A model generated the notes under the pieces. It was not told where the DNA came from and made no database searches. It worked only from the letters and a program-made list of their open reading frames with translations. The position numbers and the translations under genes were made by a program. Shown in pieces: positions 8,197-16,427 of a stretch of DNA of 64,000 nt (positions are counted from its first letter, which is position 1; each line of letters starts with the position of its first letter). The DNA is from Verrucomicrobiota bacterium (GTDB lineage: Bacteria; Verrucomicrobiota; Verrucomicrobiia; Limisphaerales; JADJPG01): assembly GCA_016713365.1 (NCBI GenBank), contig JADJPG010000017.1:1-64000 (forward strand). Reading direction: 5' to 3'.

Positions 8197-9333
8197 TCAC
8201 GGATAGGCGACGCGGAAGAAGTTCGCCGCGCTCGCCGGAGCGGAGTTCGTAAACCAGAAGTTCGTGTTGGCAGAAGTCGCGGTGCCGGCGGTGGTCCAGT
8301 TCCCGAGCGTGGAGTTCGTCTGGACGGTGTAGGTCAGTCCGCTGACGCCGGTCCAGTGAACCACATCAGGCGCGAACAAGGTGAGCAAAGGAGCGGAAAC
8401 GTCGAGGTGGTTCGTGATCGAGTAGGTGATTCGAAAATCCTTCACCACCGCCATGTGCTGCATGTTCACGGCGGCGGAGTCGTTGGTGAAGACGACGCCG
8501 GGGTCGAAAAGTAGTGGGCGGACGCGCGAATCGAATACGAGGCCGTTGGAGAAGCGATTGGTGCTGATGACGGTGGCCGTTTGGTTGGAGGCGAGATTGA
8601 AGCTCGCGAGCACGTAATCGTAAGGCTTCGCGCGGGAGAGGTTGGTGTCCGGGTCGCCGGCTTGATCGGTGGGAATCGCGGCGTCGCTCAGGAAGGTGCG
8701 GAAAGTCGTCAGCGCGGTCTCGTTCCGGTTGTCCGTATTGAAATCGCCGGCCACCACGACGAAGGCGTCGGATGGAAAATGGGATTGAATCAGTGAGCGA
8801 AGATTCGTGGCCTCGGTCGCGCGCGAACTCGAACCACCGCTGCTGTGAAGGTGAACGCTCACCACGTAGAGATCGTTCGTGCCAGGGATATCGATCTGCG
8901 CCCACGCGAATCCGCGGTCGGGCACTTGCACGTCGTCCCAAGTGCCATTGGTCTGGATGGGCCAGCGGCTGATGATGCCGTTCGGGATGGTGTAACCGCT
9001 TCCGGATTCGCGGTAGTAGAAGAAGTTGGTGCCGAACGCGGAATCGATCATCTCGCGAATCGCCGCCGGCGTGCTGATGCCTGCGCCATTGGTGCTGGCG
9101 TAGTTGAATTCCTGCACGGCCACGATGTCCGGCTGAAGCGCGCGAAAGATGCGCATGCCCGGGCCTTCGTAGCGCTGGTTGTTACCGGTGGTGGTGTTGG
9201 CGGCCATGACGCGGATGGTGGTGCTGGCCGTGGTAACGACGGCGACTTCTGCAGACGCAGAGCCTGCGGAAAGCAAATGACCGCCGAGAAACAGCGCGGC
9301 GGTCGAGAGGAAATGGCACAACAAACGACGCAT
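8197..9333 (-). CDS. Secreted endonuclease/exonuclease/phosphatase-family protein
   Basis: 378 residues from the ATG at 9333, which opens a clear signal peptide (Arg-Arg, hydrophobic core, 'GSASA') and avoids overlap with the upstream ABC gene. The DNase I-like fold shows 'MAANTTTGN' (metal Asn), 'IVAVQEFN' (metal Glu), 'VVAGDFNTDN' (catalytic Asp/Asn) and a late 'DYVLAS' Asp; the terminal Ser-Asp-His motif is not obvious. Residues about 310-378 form a separate module ('LTYTVQTNSTLGNW' to 'NFFRVAYP') that also ends other secreted proteins in this window. Substrate (nucleic acid or phosphoester) unknown. Confidence 0.82.
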   Translation of the reverse strand: MRRLLCHFLSTAALFLGGHLLSAGSASAEVAVVTTASTTIRVMAANTTTGNNQRYEGPGMRIFRALQPDIVAVQEFNYASTNGAGISTPAAIREMIDSAFGTNFFYYRESGSGYTIPNGIISRWPIQTNGTWDDVQVPDRGFAWAQIDIPGTNDLYVVSVHLHSSGGSSSRATEATNLRSLIQSHFPSDAFVVVAGDFNTDNRNETALTTFRTFLSDAAIPTDQAGDPDTNLSRAKPYDYVLASFNLASNQTATVISTNRFSNGLVFDSRVRPLLFDPGVVFTNDSAAVNMQHMAVVKDFRITYSITNHLDVSAPLLTLFAPDVVHWTGVSGLTYTVQTNSTLGNWTTAGTATSANTNFWFTNSAPASAANFFRVAYP

Positions 9334-9344
9334 GAAGCGGCCAT

Positions 9345-9373
9345 TATTTACCGTAAGCGGAGACTCGGGGCAA
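9345..9373 (-). promoter_or_regulatory. Promoter of the secreted nuclease/phosphatase gene
   Basis: Minus strand: TTGCCC at 9373-9368, 17-base spacer, TAAATA at 9350-9345, then 11 bases to the ATG at 9333. The leader would be only a few bases long. Confidence 0.45.
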
Positions 9374-9400
9374 GCTGCGGTTGCTGCGTCGGGAGCAGGT

Positions 9401-10240
9401 TCAAGCCGGCGAGGCGTTGGCGCCGGAGCAAACGACGCCGTCGGCCAGTTCGAGCACGCGCGGGGCGCGGGTGGCGACTTTGGCGTCGTGTGTTGCGATG
9501 ACGAGCGTGGTCTGATGTTCCGTGCGCAGGCTGCAAAGGAGTTCGATGATGCCTTCGCCGGTGTGCGAATCGAGATTGCCCGTCGGCTCATCGGCGAGGA
9601 GAAGTTCCGGCGAATTAATCAGTGCGCGCGCGATGGCAACGCGTTGCTGCTCCCCGCCGGAAAGCTCGAACGGCTTGTGATCCATGCGGTCGGCGAGACC
9701 GACGCGCTTGAGCAGTTCGCGTCCGCGCGCAACCGCGGTGTCGACCTCGATGCGCGCCATGCGGGCGGGCAGGCAGACGTTCTCGAGCGCGTCGAGTTCC
9801 GGCAGGAGATGATACGCCTGAAAAATGAAGCCGACCTTCTGGTTGCGCCACCGGGAGAGGGCGAGGTTGGGCAGCTTGGAAAGGTTCGTGCCGCCGGAAA
9901 AAATCTCGCCCTGATTCGGCGTGTCGAGTCCGCCGAGGAGATGCAGCAGCGTGCTCTTGCCGGCGCCGGATGCACCGCGCAGCGCCAGAAATTCGCCGCG
10001 TTCGATTTGCACGCTTACGCCGCGCAGGACTTCGAGCGTGCGCCGGCCGATGTTGTAGCTCTTGTGCAGATCGCGGGCTTCGAGCTGTGAATCCGGACTT
10101 CGCAGACGCTGGTGGAGCAGGGCGGGGCGTTTCCGGTCGTGGTGTCGGGCCGGGAGCGTGGAGGGAAGGCTCCAACCCCACCGCGGCCAAGAGACCCCGC
10201 TGCGGTATGTACCGCGCTTCAGCCAGGGGGTGGAAACCAC
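9401..10240 (-). CDS. lolD: LolD-type ABC transporter ATP-binding protein
   Basis: 279 residues as drawn. The ATPase domain begins near residue 53: Walker A GASGAGKST, Q-loop FQAYHLLPEL, signature LSGGEQQRVAIARAL, Walker B LLLADEP and the switch His in VIATHD. This is the MacB/LolD class, and it follows a LolC/E permease by 44 bases on the same strand, so it likely energises lipoprotein release from the inner membrane. The first 50 residues (Trp/Arg/Pro-rich) look non-native, and no ATG, GTG or TTG lies between 10240 and the conserved start, so either translation begins at a rare codon or a repeat has been captured at the 5' end. Confidence 0.85.
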   Translation of the reverse strand: MVSTPWLKRGTYRSGVSWPRWGWSLPSTLPARHHDRKRPALLHQRLRSPDSQLEARDLHKSYNIGRRTLEVLRGVSVQIERGEFLALRGASGAGKSTLLHLLGGLDTPNQGEIFSGGTNLSKLPNLALSRWRNQKVGFIFQAYHLLPELDALENVCLPARMARIEVDTAVARGRELLKRVGLADRMDHKPFELSGGEQQRVAIARALINSPELLLADEPTGNLDSHTGEGIIELLCSLRTEHQTTLVIATHDAKVATRAPRVLELADGVVCSGANASPA

Positions 10241-10284
10241 ACGCCTCTCCAGCAGCCTGTCACTTGTTTCGTTGAGGCGAAAGT

Positions 10285-11556
10285 TTATTCATGACGCAAC
10301 GCCTCGACGGGTTTCAAACGACCGGCGTTCCACGCAGGCGCCAGGCCGGCGAGGCCGCAGATGATCAGCGCGCTGGTGCAGATGACGACGATGTCGCCGG
10401 GAATGATCAGCGCGGGCAGTTCGGTGAAGGCGTAGATTTGCGCCGGGAACAGTTCCACGCCGGTCATGCGGTTCATGAAACGAAGGAACTCGTTGCGGAC
10501 CTCGAGGAGCAACATGCCAAGCCCGAGACCTGCGGTGACGCCGACGACGCCGACGACGAGGCTTTGGCTGAGGAAGAGCCACATGATTTGACCGCGCGTG
10601 GCGCCGAGCGCCTTGAGCATTCCGATCTCTCGCGTCTTCTGGACCACGAAGGTGATTTGGGAATTCATGATGCCAAAGGCGGCGACGATCACGATGAAGA
10701 TGAGGATATAGAACATGACGTTCTTTTCCACGGCGAGCGCGGTAAGGATCTGCGAATTTTCCTCCGTCCAGATGGAAACATGGAAGTCGCCGTCGAGCTT
10801 ATCGTAAAGCTCTCCGCGGGTGCGTCCGGCGAGATAAGGATCGTCGAGCATGACGAGCAGGCCGTGAACTTTGCCGGGGAGCTGGTAAAGCGACTGGGCG
10901 TTGCGGAGAGAGGTGATGATGACGTTCGCGTTGTAATCGTAGTAGCCGACGTCGAAGATGCCGCGGACGGTGTATTCGTCGGGCAGGATCGCGACTTCAT
11001 CCTCCTTGCCTCGATGCTTCTCCATCTCTTCAAGATTGCGCGGGGAATAGATCGAGATGCGGTCGCCGACATTGAGACGGAGGTGCCGCGCCAGTTCGCT
11101 GCCGATTACGACGCTGTCGCCTTCGAGGTCGAGACTGCCGGAAATGATGTTGGTGGTGATCGAGGTGACGTCCTTTTCCAGTTCCGGAACGATGCCGCGG
11201 AGCCATGGCGCGCTGACGAGGGGCTTTCCGGTTTCCGGCTGCGTCTTGACCATGACCTGGCCGAGGATGAACGGCGCGACCGCCCGAACGTGGGAGTTGG
11301 AACGGATCGATTGACCGAGAGCTTTGTAGTTGGCCAGGGCTTCGTCGAATCGCTGCACTTTCATGTGCGCGCTGAAGCCGAGGATCTTGTCGCGCAACTG
11401 GCGGTCGAAGCCGGTCATCACGCTGATCACGATGATGAGCACCGCCACGCCGAGCATGACGCCCATCACGGAAATGAGCGTGATCACGGAGACGAACGTG
11501 CGCTTGGGGCGCAGGTAACGCAGGGCGAGAAACAGCTCGAATGGCAGCCGCGACAT
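10285..11556 (-). CDS. lolC: Lipoprotein-releasing ABC transporter permease, LolC/LolE family
   Basis: 423 residues. One N-terminal helix (about 22-47) precedes a large periplasmic MacB-like domain (about 50-270). Three more helices lie near 275-300, 320-350 and 380-405, the standard LolC/E plan. The opening 'FELFLALRYLRPKR' is characteristic. With the following ATPase gene it should form a complex that extracts lipoproteins to the LolA carrier; only one permease is present, as in LolF-type homodimeric systems. Its promoter is one of the strongest in the window and ends 8 bases before the ATG. Confidence 0.9.
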   Translation of the reverse strand: MSRLPFELFLALRYLRPKRTFVSVITLISVMGVMLGVAVLIIVISVMTGFDRQLRDKILGFSAHMKVQRFDEALANYKALGQSIRSNSHVRAVAPFILGQVMVKTQPETGKPLVSAPWLRGIVPELEKDVTSITTNIISGSLDLEGDSVVIGSELARHLRLNVGDRISIYSPRNLEEMEKHRGKEDEVAILPDEYTVRGIFDVGYYDYNANVIITSLRNAQSLYQLPGKVHGLLVMLDDPYLAGRTRGELYDKLDGDFHVSIWTEENSQILTALAVEKNVMFYILIFIVIVAAFGIMNSQITFVVQKTREIGMLKALGATRGQIMWLFLSQSLVVGVVGVTAGLGLGMLLLEVRNEFLRFMNRMTGVELFPAQIYAFTELPALIIPGDIVVICTSALIICGLAGLAPAWNAGRLKPVEALRHE

Positions 11557-11564
11557 GGGGCGAG

Positions 11565-11594
11565 AGGCTAGTCGTGGGGCAGGGGGGGTGTCAA
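11565..11594 (-). promoter_or_regulatory. Promoter of lolC-lolD, predicted leaderless
   Basis: Minus strand: TTGACA (perfect) at 11594-11589, 18-base C-rich spacer, TAGCCT at 11570-11565, then 8 bases to the ATG at 11556. The same -10 hexamer precedes rpe. Confidence 0.6.
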
Positions 11595-11655
11595 CGCGAG
11601 CACGGCTTCTTTACGTAAATCAGTGGCCTGCGAATTTTGTTTTTCGCGGCGAACA

Positions 11656-12567
11656 ATGGTGTGCAGGATTTGCCCCGACGTGACTGTTCCAACCCCAGCT
11701 CGATCTAGTTATCGCGGGCGTCTCGCACCATCGCCGACGGGCTACATGCACCTCGGACATGCCCGGACGTTTTGGATGGCACAGGAACGCGCGCGCGTGG
11801 CTGGTGGCACATTGATTTTGCGGAACGAGGATTTGGATCGCGATCGCTGCCGGTCGGAGTTTGTGTCGGCGATGCTGGAGGATTTGCGATGGTTTGGGCT
11901 GGATTGGACGGAAGGTCCGGACGTCGTCGGCCCGTTCGGGCCGTATTCGCAAAGTGAACGGATGGCGTTCTACCGCCGGGCTTTCGAGGGGCTGCGACGC
12001 GGCGGATTTGTTTATCCCTGCAAATGTTCGCGGAAGGATGTGGAGCGGGCGATCGGCGCTCCGCACGCAGGGGAGGAGGAACCGGTTTATCCGGGAACGT
12101 GCCGTAACGATTCCGCGCTGCAGGCGCAGTTCGCGGCGTGGCAACCTGAGATGGATCCGGTGCCGGGTGCGAGCCAGCCTCCGAAGGTCAGCTGGCGTTT
12201 TCGTGTTCCCGACGGTGAGACGGTCTCGTTCGTGGATGGCGCGATGGGGCCGCAGTCGTTCGTGGCTGGAAGAGATTTCGGTGACTTTCTGATTTGGCGT
12301 CATGACGGGGTGCCGTCGTATCAGCTCGCGGTGGTGACGGATGATGCGGCGATGCAAATCACCGAGGTGGTCCGCGGCGCGGATTTGTTGATGTCGACCG
12401 CCCGGCAGTTGCTGCTGTATCGAGCGCTGGGCTGGAGGGAACCAGCATTTTTTCATTGCCCGCTGATGACCGACGAGCGGGGTGTGCGGCTGGCCAAACG
12501 TCATGATGCGCTGAGCTTGCGCACGCTGCGAGAACAAGGCAGGAGCCCGGCGGAGTTGCAGAAATAA
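11656..12567 (+). CDS. gluQ: Glutamyl-Q tRNA(Asp) synthetase
   Basis: 303 residues from the ATG at 11656; an in-frame GTG at 11680 is also possible. It resembles the catalytic half of GluRS without an anticodon-binding domain: 'GRLAPSPTGYMHLGHART' holds the HIGH-like HLGH, and 'RLAKRHD' replaces KMSKS. A zinc-type cluster CKC (near residue 125) with a later Tyr-x-x-x-Cys is present. The enzyme attaches glutamate to queuosine at position 34 of tRNA(Asp). Length matches the family (about 300). It stands alone, facing away from lolC. Confidence 0.9.
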   Translation: MVCRICPDVTVPTPARSSYRGRLAPSPTGYMHLGHARTFWMAQERARVAGGTLILRNEDLDRDRCRSEFVSAMLEDLRWFGLDWTEGPDVVGPFGPYSQSERMAFYRRAFEGLRRGGFVYPCKCSRKDVERAIGAPHAGEEEPVYPGTCRNDSALQAQFAAWQPEMDPVPGASQPPKVSWRFRVPDGETVSFVDGAMGPQSFVAGRDFGDFLIWRHDGVPSYQLAVVTDDAAMQITEVVRGADLLMSTARQLLLYRALGWREPAFFHCPLMTDERGVRLAKRHDALSLRTLREQGRSPAELQK

Positions 12568-12732
12568 GCTTCAACGAGGGGCGAACGTCGCCTGAATGAG
12601 CTGGGTTATCCTCCTGCCTTGATCTCGGACAGGCGTCAGTTGTCGTTGTTTACGAGGGTGTTTTGTCCCTTTTCCCAATAGTCACATGGGCGTCATCCGT
12701 TCGTAACATTCGGAGGCGATGGTTACTGCGAA

Positions 12733-13302
12733 ATGAGAAATGAAGAACGGAACCAATTCGGGTTCCCAATGAAAGCAGTAACTATGACGACGAACAGAAT
12801 TAAGACGGGGAACAAGAGCCAGCAGGTCGACGCGGTTTCGTCCGACCTCAGTCAAATCGTAGGCGAGCAGACGTTGCTGAAGCTGGCCTTGGATTCCATC
12901 CAAACTCTCAATCCTGCGCTCCTTCAGGAAGCGGCGCGTCGGATGCCGGATTTCCGCCCGCAAATGATGCTCACGCTGCTGACTTACAGCTACTCGTCGA
13001 GCATCTACGGTTCGAAGGATATCGAATGGGCGGTCGAGAATGACCGCACGGTGCGTTACATCTGCGCCCGCACCCGGCCCGACTGGCAGAGCTTGCGACG
13101 ATTCCGGCGTCAGAACCGGGAGTTGCTCTTCCAAGCGTTGCTTTACGTGATGAAGCAGACTTGGGCGTTGAAGTTCGACAACGGCGACGCTGACTACGTG
13201 GGCTACGAATGGTTCGAAGGCGACTTGCTCGAACGACTCAACCAAAGCGCGACCGAGCGTTTGGATGTCGCCGCGCTGATGGACGGTGCGGAGAGCGAAT
13301 AA
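12733..13302 (+). CDS. Stand-alone transposase N-terminal (DUF772-like) domain protein
   Basis: 189 residues; alternative starts at 12769 and 12784. Residues about 70-145 ('RPQMMLTLLTYSYSSSIYG', 'SKDIEWAVENDRTVRYIC', 'PDWQSLRRFRRQNRELL') match the helical N-terminal domain found in IS5/IS1182-type DDE transposases. No DDE catalytic domain follows, and no terminal inverted repeats or downstream transposase remnant are visible. The frame is intact and codon use matches neighbours. It could be a domesticated DNA-binding protein. The family resemblance is by eye. Confidence 0.6.
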   Translation: MRNEERNQFGFPMKAVTMTTNRIKTGNKSQQVDAVSSDLSQIVGEQTLLKLALDSIQTLNPALLQEAARRMPDFRPQMMLTLLTYSYSSSIYGSKDIEWAVENDRTVRYICARTRPDWQSLRRFRRQNRELLFQALLYVMKQTWALKFDNGDADYVGYEWFEGDLLERLNQSATERLDVAALMDGAESE

Positions 13303-13341
13303 AAATTTCGCCGGGAACGATTCGCCGCGCCGGGCCGCTGG

Positions 13342-14277
13342 CTAAACTGTAGCCACCAATGGTCCGGTCAGGACGGATGGTTGGCTTGCGGACCAAATCG
13401 CAGCGCCAGTGATCGGCGCCAGATCTCCCAGGCGCGAGGCAACTAGTATGGGGAGTGGTTGGGTTGAGGAGGATGAATTGCGGCTGAAGCTGGCTTGAGC
13501 GCGCGCGAGAATTTCCTCCTTCATTTCATCCAGCAAACCTCCGCCCAAGGCGATGATGTCGGGCGAGAAGTGCCGATGGAGGCGTGCGGCGCATTCGCCG
13601 GCGAGGTCGGCCAGTTGGTTCACGTATTCGCGAATCGCGAGGTTCTCCGTCTTCTTGAGAGCCTTCCGGAAATCCCTGCCGCGGAATTCCCCGAAGATCG
13701 GGTGCGGGAGACTGGCGAGCACGTGACGCTGGAGATTATCCGCGTCCGCGGCTTTCGTCTGCAGAGGCGTCAGGTCCTGCCATTCTTCGTCCACGCAAAC
13801 GCCCGCGCCGATCTGTGGTCCGACGAAGATGGCAGCGAAGCGCTGGACGGGGCGGTAGATTTCAAGCGCCAGAACCGCCAGTGCCGCGCGTTCGTAAAGC
13901 TGGCCGACGGAAACGGGGATCTCGAACTGTCCGGCGATCGCAGTCTGAAGGTTGATGTCCTCCCACAGCAATTCGGGTGAAGACTCCACCACGGTTCCGC
14001 CGTGGACTTTTCCTGGAACCGCGATTCCGATCTGGGCGACCTGCGACATTTGCAGATCGCATTCGTCCACCGCATAGCGAATGCATTTGGCGATGCGTTC
14101 GATGACGGCGGCGGGGCCGCGTTCAATCCGGGTGGTGATCTTCGTTTTCCCGAGGAGGTGAAAATTCCTACCGAAAACTCCGGCCCGGATGATCGCGGGT
14201 CCGACTTCAACGCCTACCACGACTGTTTCTGACGCGACGGCGGTCACTGAAGACAGGTTGAGGGTTGCCGGATTCAT
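13342..14277 (-). CDS. Degenerate ROK-family protein (likely inactive sugar-kinase fold)
   Basis: 311 residues with the ROK/ASKHA layout: an N-terminal 'VVVGVEVGPAIIRAGVFG' phosphate loop, 'IGIAVPGKVHGG', 'AAIFVGPQIGAGVCV' and C-terminal 'IIALGGGL'. Key positions are changed. The phosphate-1 loop has Glu-Val-Gly-Pro where active members have Asp-x-Gly-Gly-Thr. The catalytic 'END' segment is replaced by 'VGQLYERAALA'. The zinc motif (GHxx..CxCGxxGC) and ExGH are absent. This argues against kinase activity and for a sensor or scaffold role. No DNA-binding domain is present, unlike NagC/Mlc repressors. Confidence 0.7.
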   Translation of the reverse strand: MNPATLNLSSVTAVASETVVVGVEVGPAIIRAGVFGRNFHLLGKTKITTRIERGPAAVIERIAKCIRYAVDECDLQMSQVAQIGIAVPGKVHGGTVVESSPELLWEDINLQTAIAGQFEIPVSVGQLYERAALAVLALEIYRPVQRFAAIFVGPQIGAGVCVDEEWQDLTPLQTKAADADNLQRHVLASLPHPIFGEFRGRDFRKALKKTENLAIREYVNQLADLAGECAARLHRHFSPDIIALGGGLLDEMKEEILARAQASFSRNSSSSTQPLPILVASRLGDLAPITGAAIWSASQPSVLTGPLVATV

Positions 14278-14520
14278 GCCCGCAGAATGTCAGAATCTCG
14301 CGGCGTAAGAAAGCAGCTCTTGTGCTGTCGCCAATTTGTAACAATTCATGACGCTGCCCGGCCGCGGATGCCGATTGAAGGAGGCGCGAGGGTGTTTCTT
14401 GCGCTGGCATGGGCTTAGCTAGATGGGTCGCTTGGAGCAGCTCCCGCATGTTGGGACATCGTTTTGATGGTTTGCTGCGCCTTTGGCCGACTTTAACACG
14501 AACCAAGACGTTAACGATTA

Positions 14521-15274
14521 TGAAACCACTCGTAGTTGTCCTTAGCATTGTCTGCCTCGCGCTCGCCGCCCAAGTATGGCTGCGCCAGGGCCCGGAAACC
14601 GTGCGCATCAGGAGATCGCCGCGCTGAGCACCAGCGTCAGCACCTACTCCAACGAGGTGCGTGAAACCCGGTTGAAGGCCGATGAGGAGGCAAAGTTGGC
14701 TGCGTACCTGCAAAGTAATTTGACGGCCAAGGTCACAGAATTGACGGCCATTTCCAACCAACTCACCCAAGCGGCGACCACTTTGGAGACAGTTCAGACG
14801 GAACTGAGAGCAGCGCAGTCGGCGGCCAAGAAGAGCGACGGTCGCATTGCCGAGCTGGAAGGCCAGAAGGACGAACTCCAGTCGAAGCTCAATGAGCTGG
14901 CGGGATCGATTAAATCCCTGAACACGCAGATTGCCGAGGCCCGGCGCAAACTTGCAGCGGCGGAAGGCGATCGTGAATCCCTCGCCCGTGAGCTGACGAA
15001 GCTGCAGTCAGACAAGGCGGAATTGTTGCGGCAGTTCAATGACATCGCCGCGCTGAAGGCCCAAGTGACCCTTCTGCGGGATGAAGCCGCCGTTAATCAA
15101 CGACTCACTTGGATGGCTCAAGGTGTTTACCAATCAGCCGGACGCAAAGGCGCTGAGGCGTTGATGACCCGGCCGGGCGCGCCCGCTTTGGCCGGCGATC
15201 CGTCGTTGAATGTGGAAGTGCGTGAAAAGGGAACGCCTTCCGACGAGCCGGCAAAGAGTCTTCCTGCCAAGTAA
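14521..15274 (+). CDS. Membrane-anchored coiled-coil protein, frameshifted
   Basis: Translation from the ATG at 14521 gives a signal-anchor helix (MKPLVVVLSIVCLALAAQVW) but stops after 35 codons. The downstream frame, from about 14600 on, encodes about 220 residues of heptad-rich coiled coil (Leu/Ala/Glu/Lys, 'ELEGQKDELQSKLNELAG') ending 'EPAKSLPAK'. The two parts clearly belong together, so a single-base indel lies between 14576 and 14625, either a real mutation or a sequence error. The intact protein would be about 250 residues, anchored at the inner membrane with a periplasmic rod. Function unknown. Confidence 0.6.
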
Positions 15275-15294
15275 TTCTTCGCGCTCCGAGCCGT

Positions 15295-15323
15295 TTGACA
15301 AAGCCCGCGTGGTCATCTAACAC
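15295..15323 (+). promoter_or_regulatory. Promoter of the 15330 gene, predicted leaderless
   Basis: TTGACA (perfect) at 15295-15300, 17-base spacer, TAACAC at 15318-15323, then 6 bases to the ATG at 15330. Confidence 0.5.
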
Positions 15324-15329
15324 AGCCGC

Positions 15330-15869
15330 ATGCGAAACCTGATTCTCTCCTTGATCGGACTTGTTGTTTGCCACGCCGCTGCGCTGGCGGCGGATGCACC
15401 GAAAACTTTCACCGTGAGTGAATTCACCTTCAACCGCCCCGAGAAGTGGCAGTGGATTGAAGTTTCATCCTCGATGCGCAAGGCGCAATTGAAGGTGGAC
15501 GACGCCGCCAAGAAAGAGAGCTGCGAAGTAGTCTTTTTCTACTTTGGCGAAGGCGGTGGCGGTTCCACCCAGGCCAACATCGATCGCTGGCTGGCGCAGT
15601 TCGCCGAGCCGAAGGAGAAGCTCAATTCCAAGGTCGAGAGCGTGACGGTCGGTGGCCGCAAGGTCACCTATGTGCATGCTGAAGGCACCTACCAAAGCGG
15701 GATGCCGGGCGGCCCCAAGACGCCGCAGCCGAACTCGATGTTGATGGGCGGTATCATTGAGAGCGATGGTGGCAACATCTTCATCCGCCTCACCGGACCG
15801 GTCGCGCTGGCGAAAGCGTCGCAGGCCGAGTTTCGCAAGATGGTGGAAAGTCCGCTCACGAAGAAGTAA
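15330..15869 (+). CDS. Secreted protein of unknown function
   Basis: 179 residues with a standard signal peptide (about 1-21, 'MRNLILSLIGLVVCHAAALA'). The mature part looks like a small alpha/beta domain: 'FTFNRPEKWQWIEVSSSMRK', a Gly-rich loop 'GEGGGGS', 'GRKVTYVHAEGTY' and a C-terminal 'NIFIRLTGPVALA..AEFRKMVES'. The pattern recalls lipid- or surface-associated domains of the PsbP/LpqN type, but I do not recognise a named family. It is single-domain, probably periplasmic. It follows the coiled-coil gene by 55 bases but has its own promoter. Confidence 0.65.
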   Translation: MRNLILSLIGLVVCHAAALAADAPKTFTVSEFTFNRPEKWQWIEVSSSMRKAQLKVDDAAKKESCEVVFFYFGEGGGGSTQANIDRWLAQFAEPKEKLNSKVESVTVGGRKVTYVHAEGTYQSGMPGGPKTPQPNSMLMGGIIESDGGNIFIRLTGPVALAKASQAEFRKMVESPLTKK

Positions 15870-15881
15870 CCGCGGCCGCGC

Positions 15882-16283
15882 TTACTGCCGCTGCGCGTTC
15901 GCCTCGTTGATTTGGGAATTAAACGTCCACAAATCGTAGAGGTAACCGATGCCGACGAGCCCACCGGTCACCAGATACAGAAGGCCGGTCAGCCATTTCC
16001 CGATGTAGAACCGGTGGATTCCGAACAGCCCGAGAAACGACAGCAGCAGCCATCCAACGGAATAGTTTGAGCGACCTGTTTGGAAGCGTCGATCCGCGCT
16101 GCGGTCCATCCCGGGAATCAGGAACAAATCAATCAGCCAGCCGATTCCCAGCAGTCCGAGGGTGAAGAACCAGATCGTTCCTGAAACCGGGCGGCCGTAG
16201 TAGAAGCGGTGGGCGCCGGTGAATCCCACCAGCCAGAGCGCGTATCCCACCACTTTGCTGTGCGTGTCATTCGTAGTTGTCAT
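15882..16283 (-). CDS. Double TM2-domain membrane protein
   Basis: 133 residues from the ATG at 16283. Two TM2 repeats are visible: 'VGFTGAHRFYYGRPVSGTIW' (about 15-60) and 'LGLFGIHRFYIGKWLTGLLY' (about 80-125). Each has a pair of hydrophobic helices and the conserved G-x-H-R-F-Y-x-G turn, and the second ends in 'GIGYLYDLW'. TM2 proteins are small inner-membrane proteins without an established biochemical role. Convergent with the preceding gene (12-base gap). A TATAAT sits upstream on the minus strand at about 16330. Confidence 0.8.
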   Translation of the reverse strand: MTTTNDTHSKVVGYALWLVGFTGAHRFYYGRPVSGTIWFFTLGLLGIGWLIDLFLIPGMDRSADRRFQTGRSNYSVGWLLLSFLGLFGIHRFYIGKWLTGLLYLVTGGLVGIGYLYDLWTFNSQINEANAQRQ

Positions 16284-16427
16284 AGACGCGGGCAACCTAC
16301 GCGCTCCTTTGGCGTTGGCCGATTATAGAAGTTCGAATTCTTTGGATGGCAGGCGAGGGTGCTTCTCAGTTTCTCACGCTCAGTTGAAACGCGGAGGAGT
16401 TCGCGTTCGCTCTGCGGCGTTTCGAGC

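Noticed and set aside
10291..11571. A 426-codon plus-strand frame across lolC
   Set aside because: Antisense shadow; acidic low-complexity product, and the minus strand has the LolC fold and a strong promoter.
12719..12736. A five-codon leader peptide (ATG to TGA) overlapping the next start
   Set aside because: The GGAGG is only 2 bases from its ATG, too close for use, and the true start of the downstream gene is uncertain.
12733..13302. A complete insertion sequence
   Set aside because: No catalytic DDE domain, no terminal inverted repeats and no target duplication were found around it.
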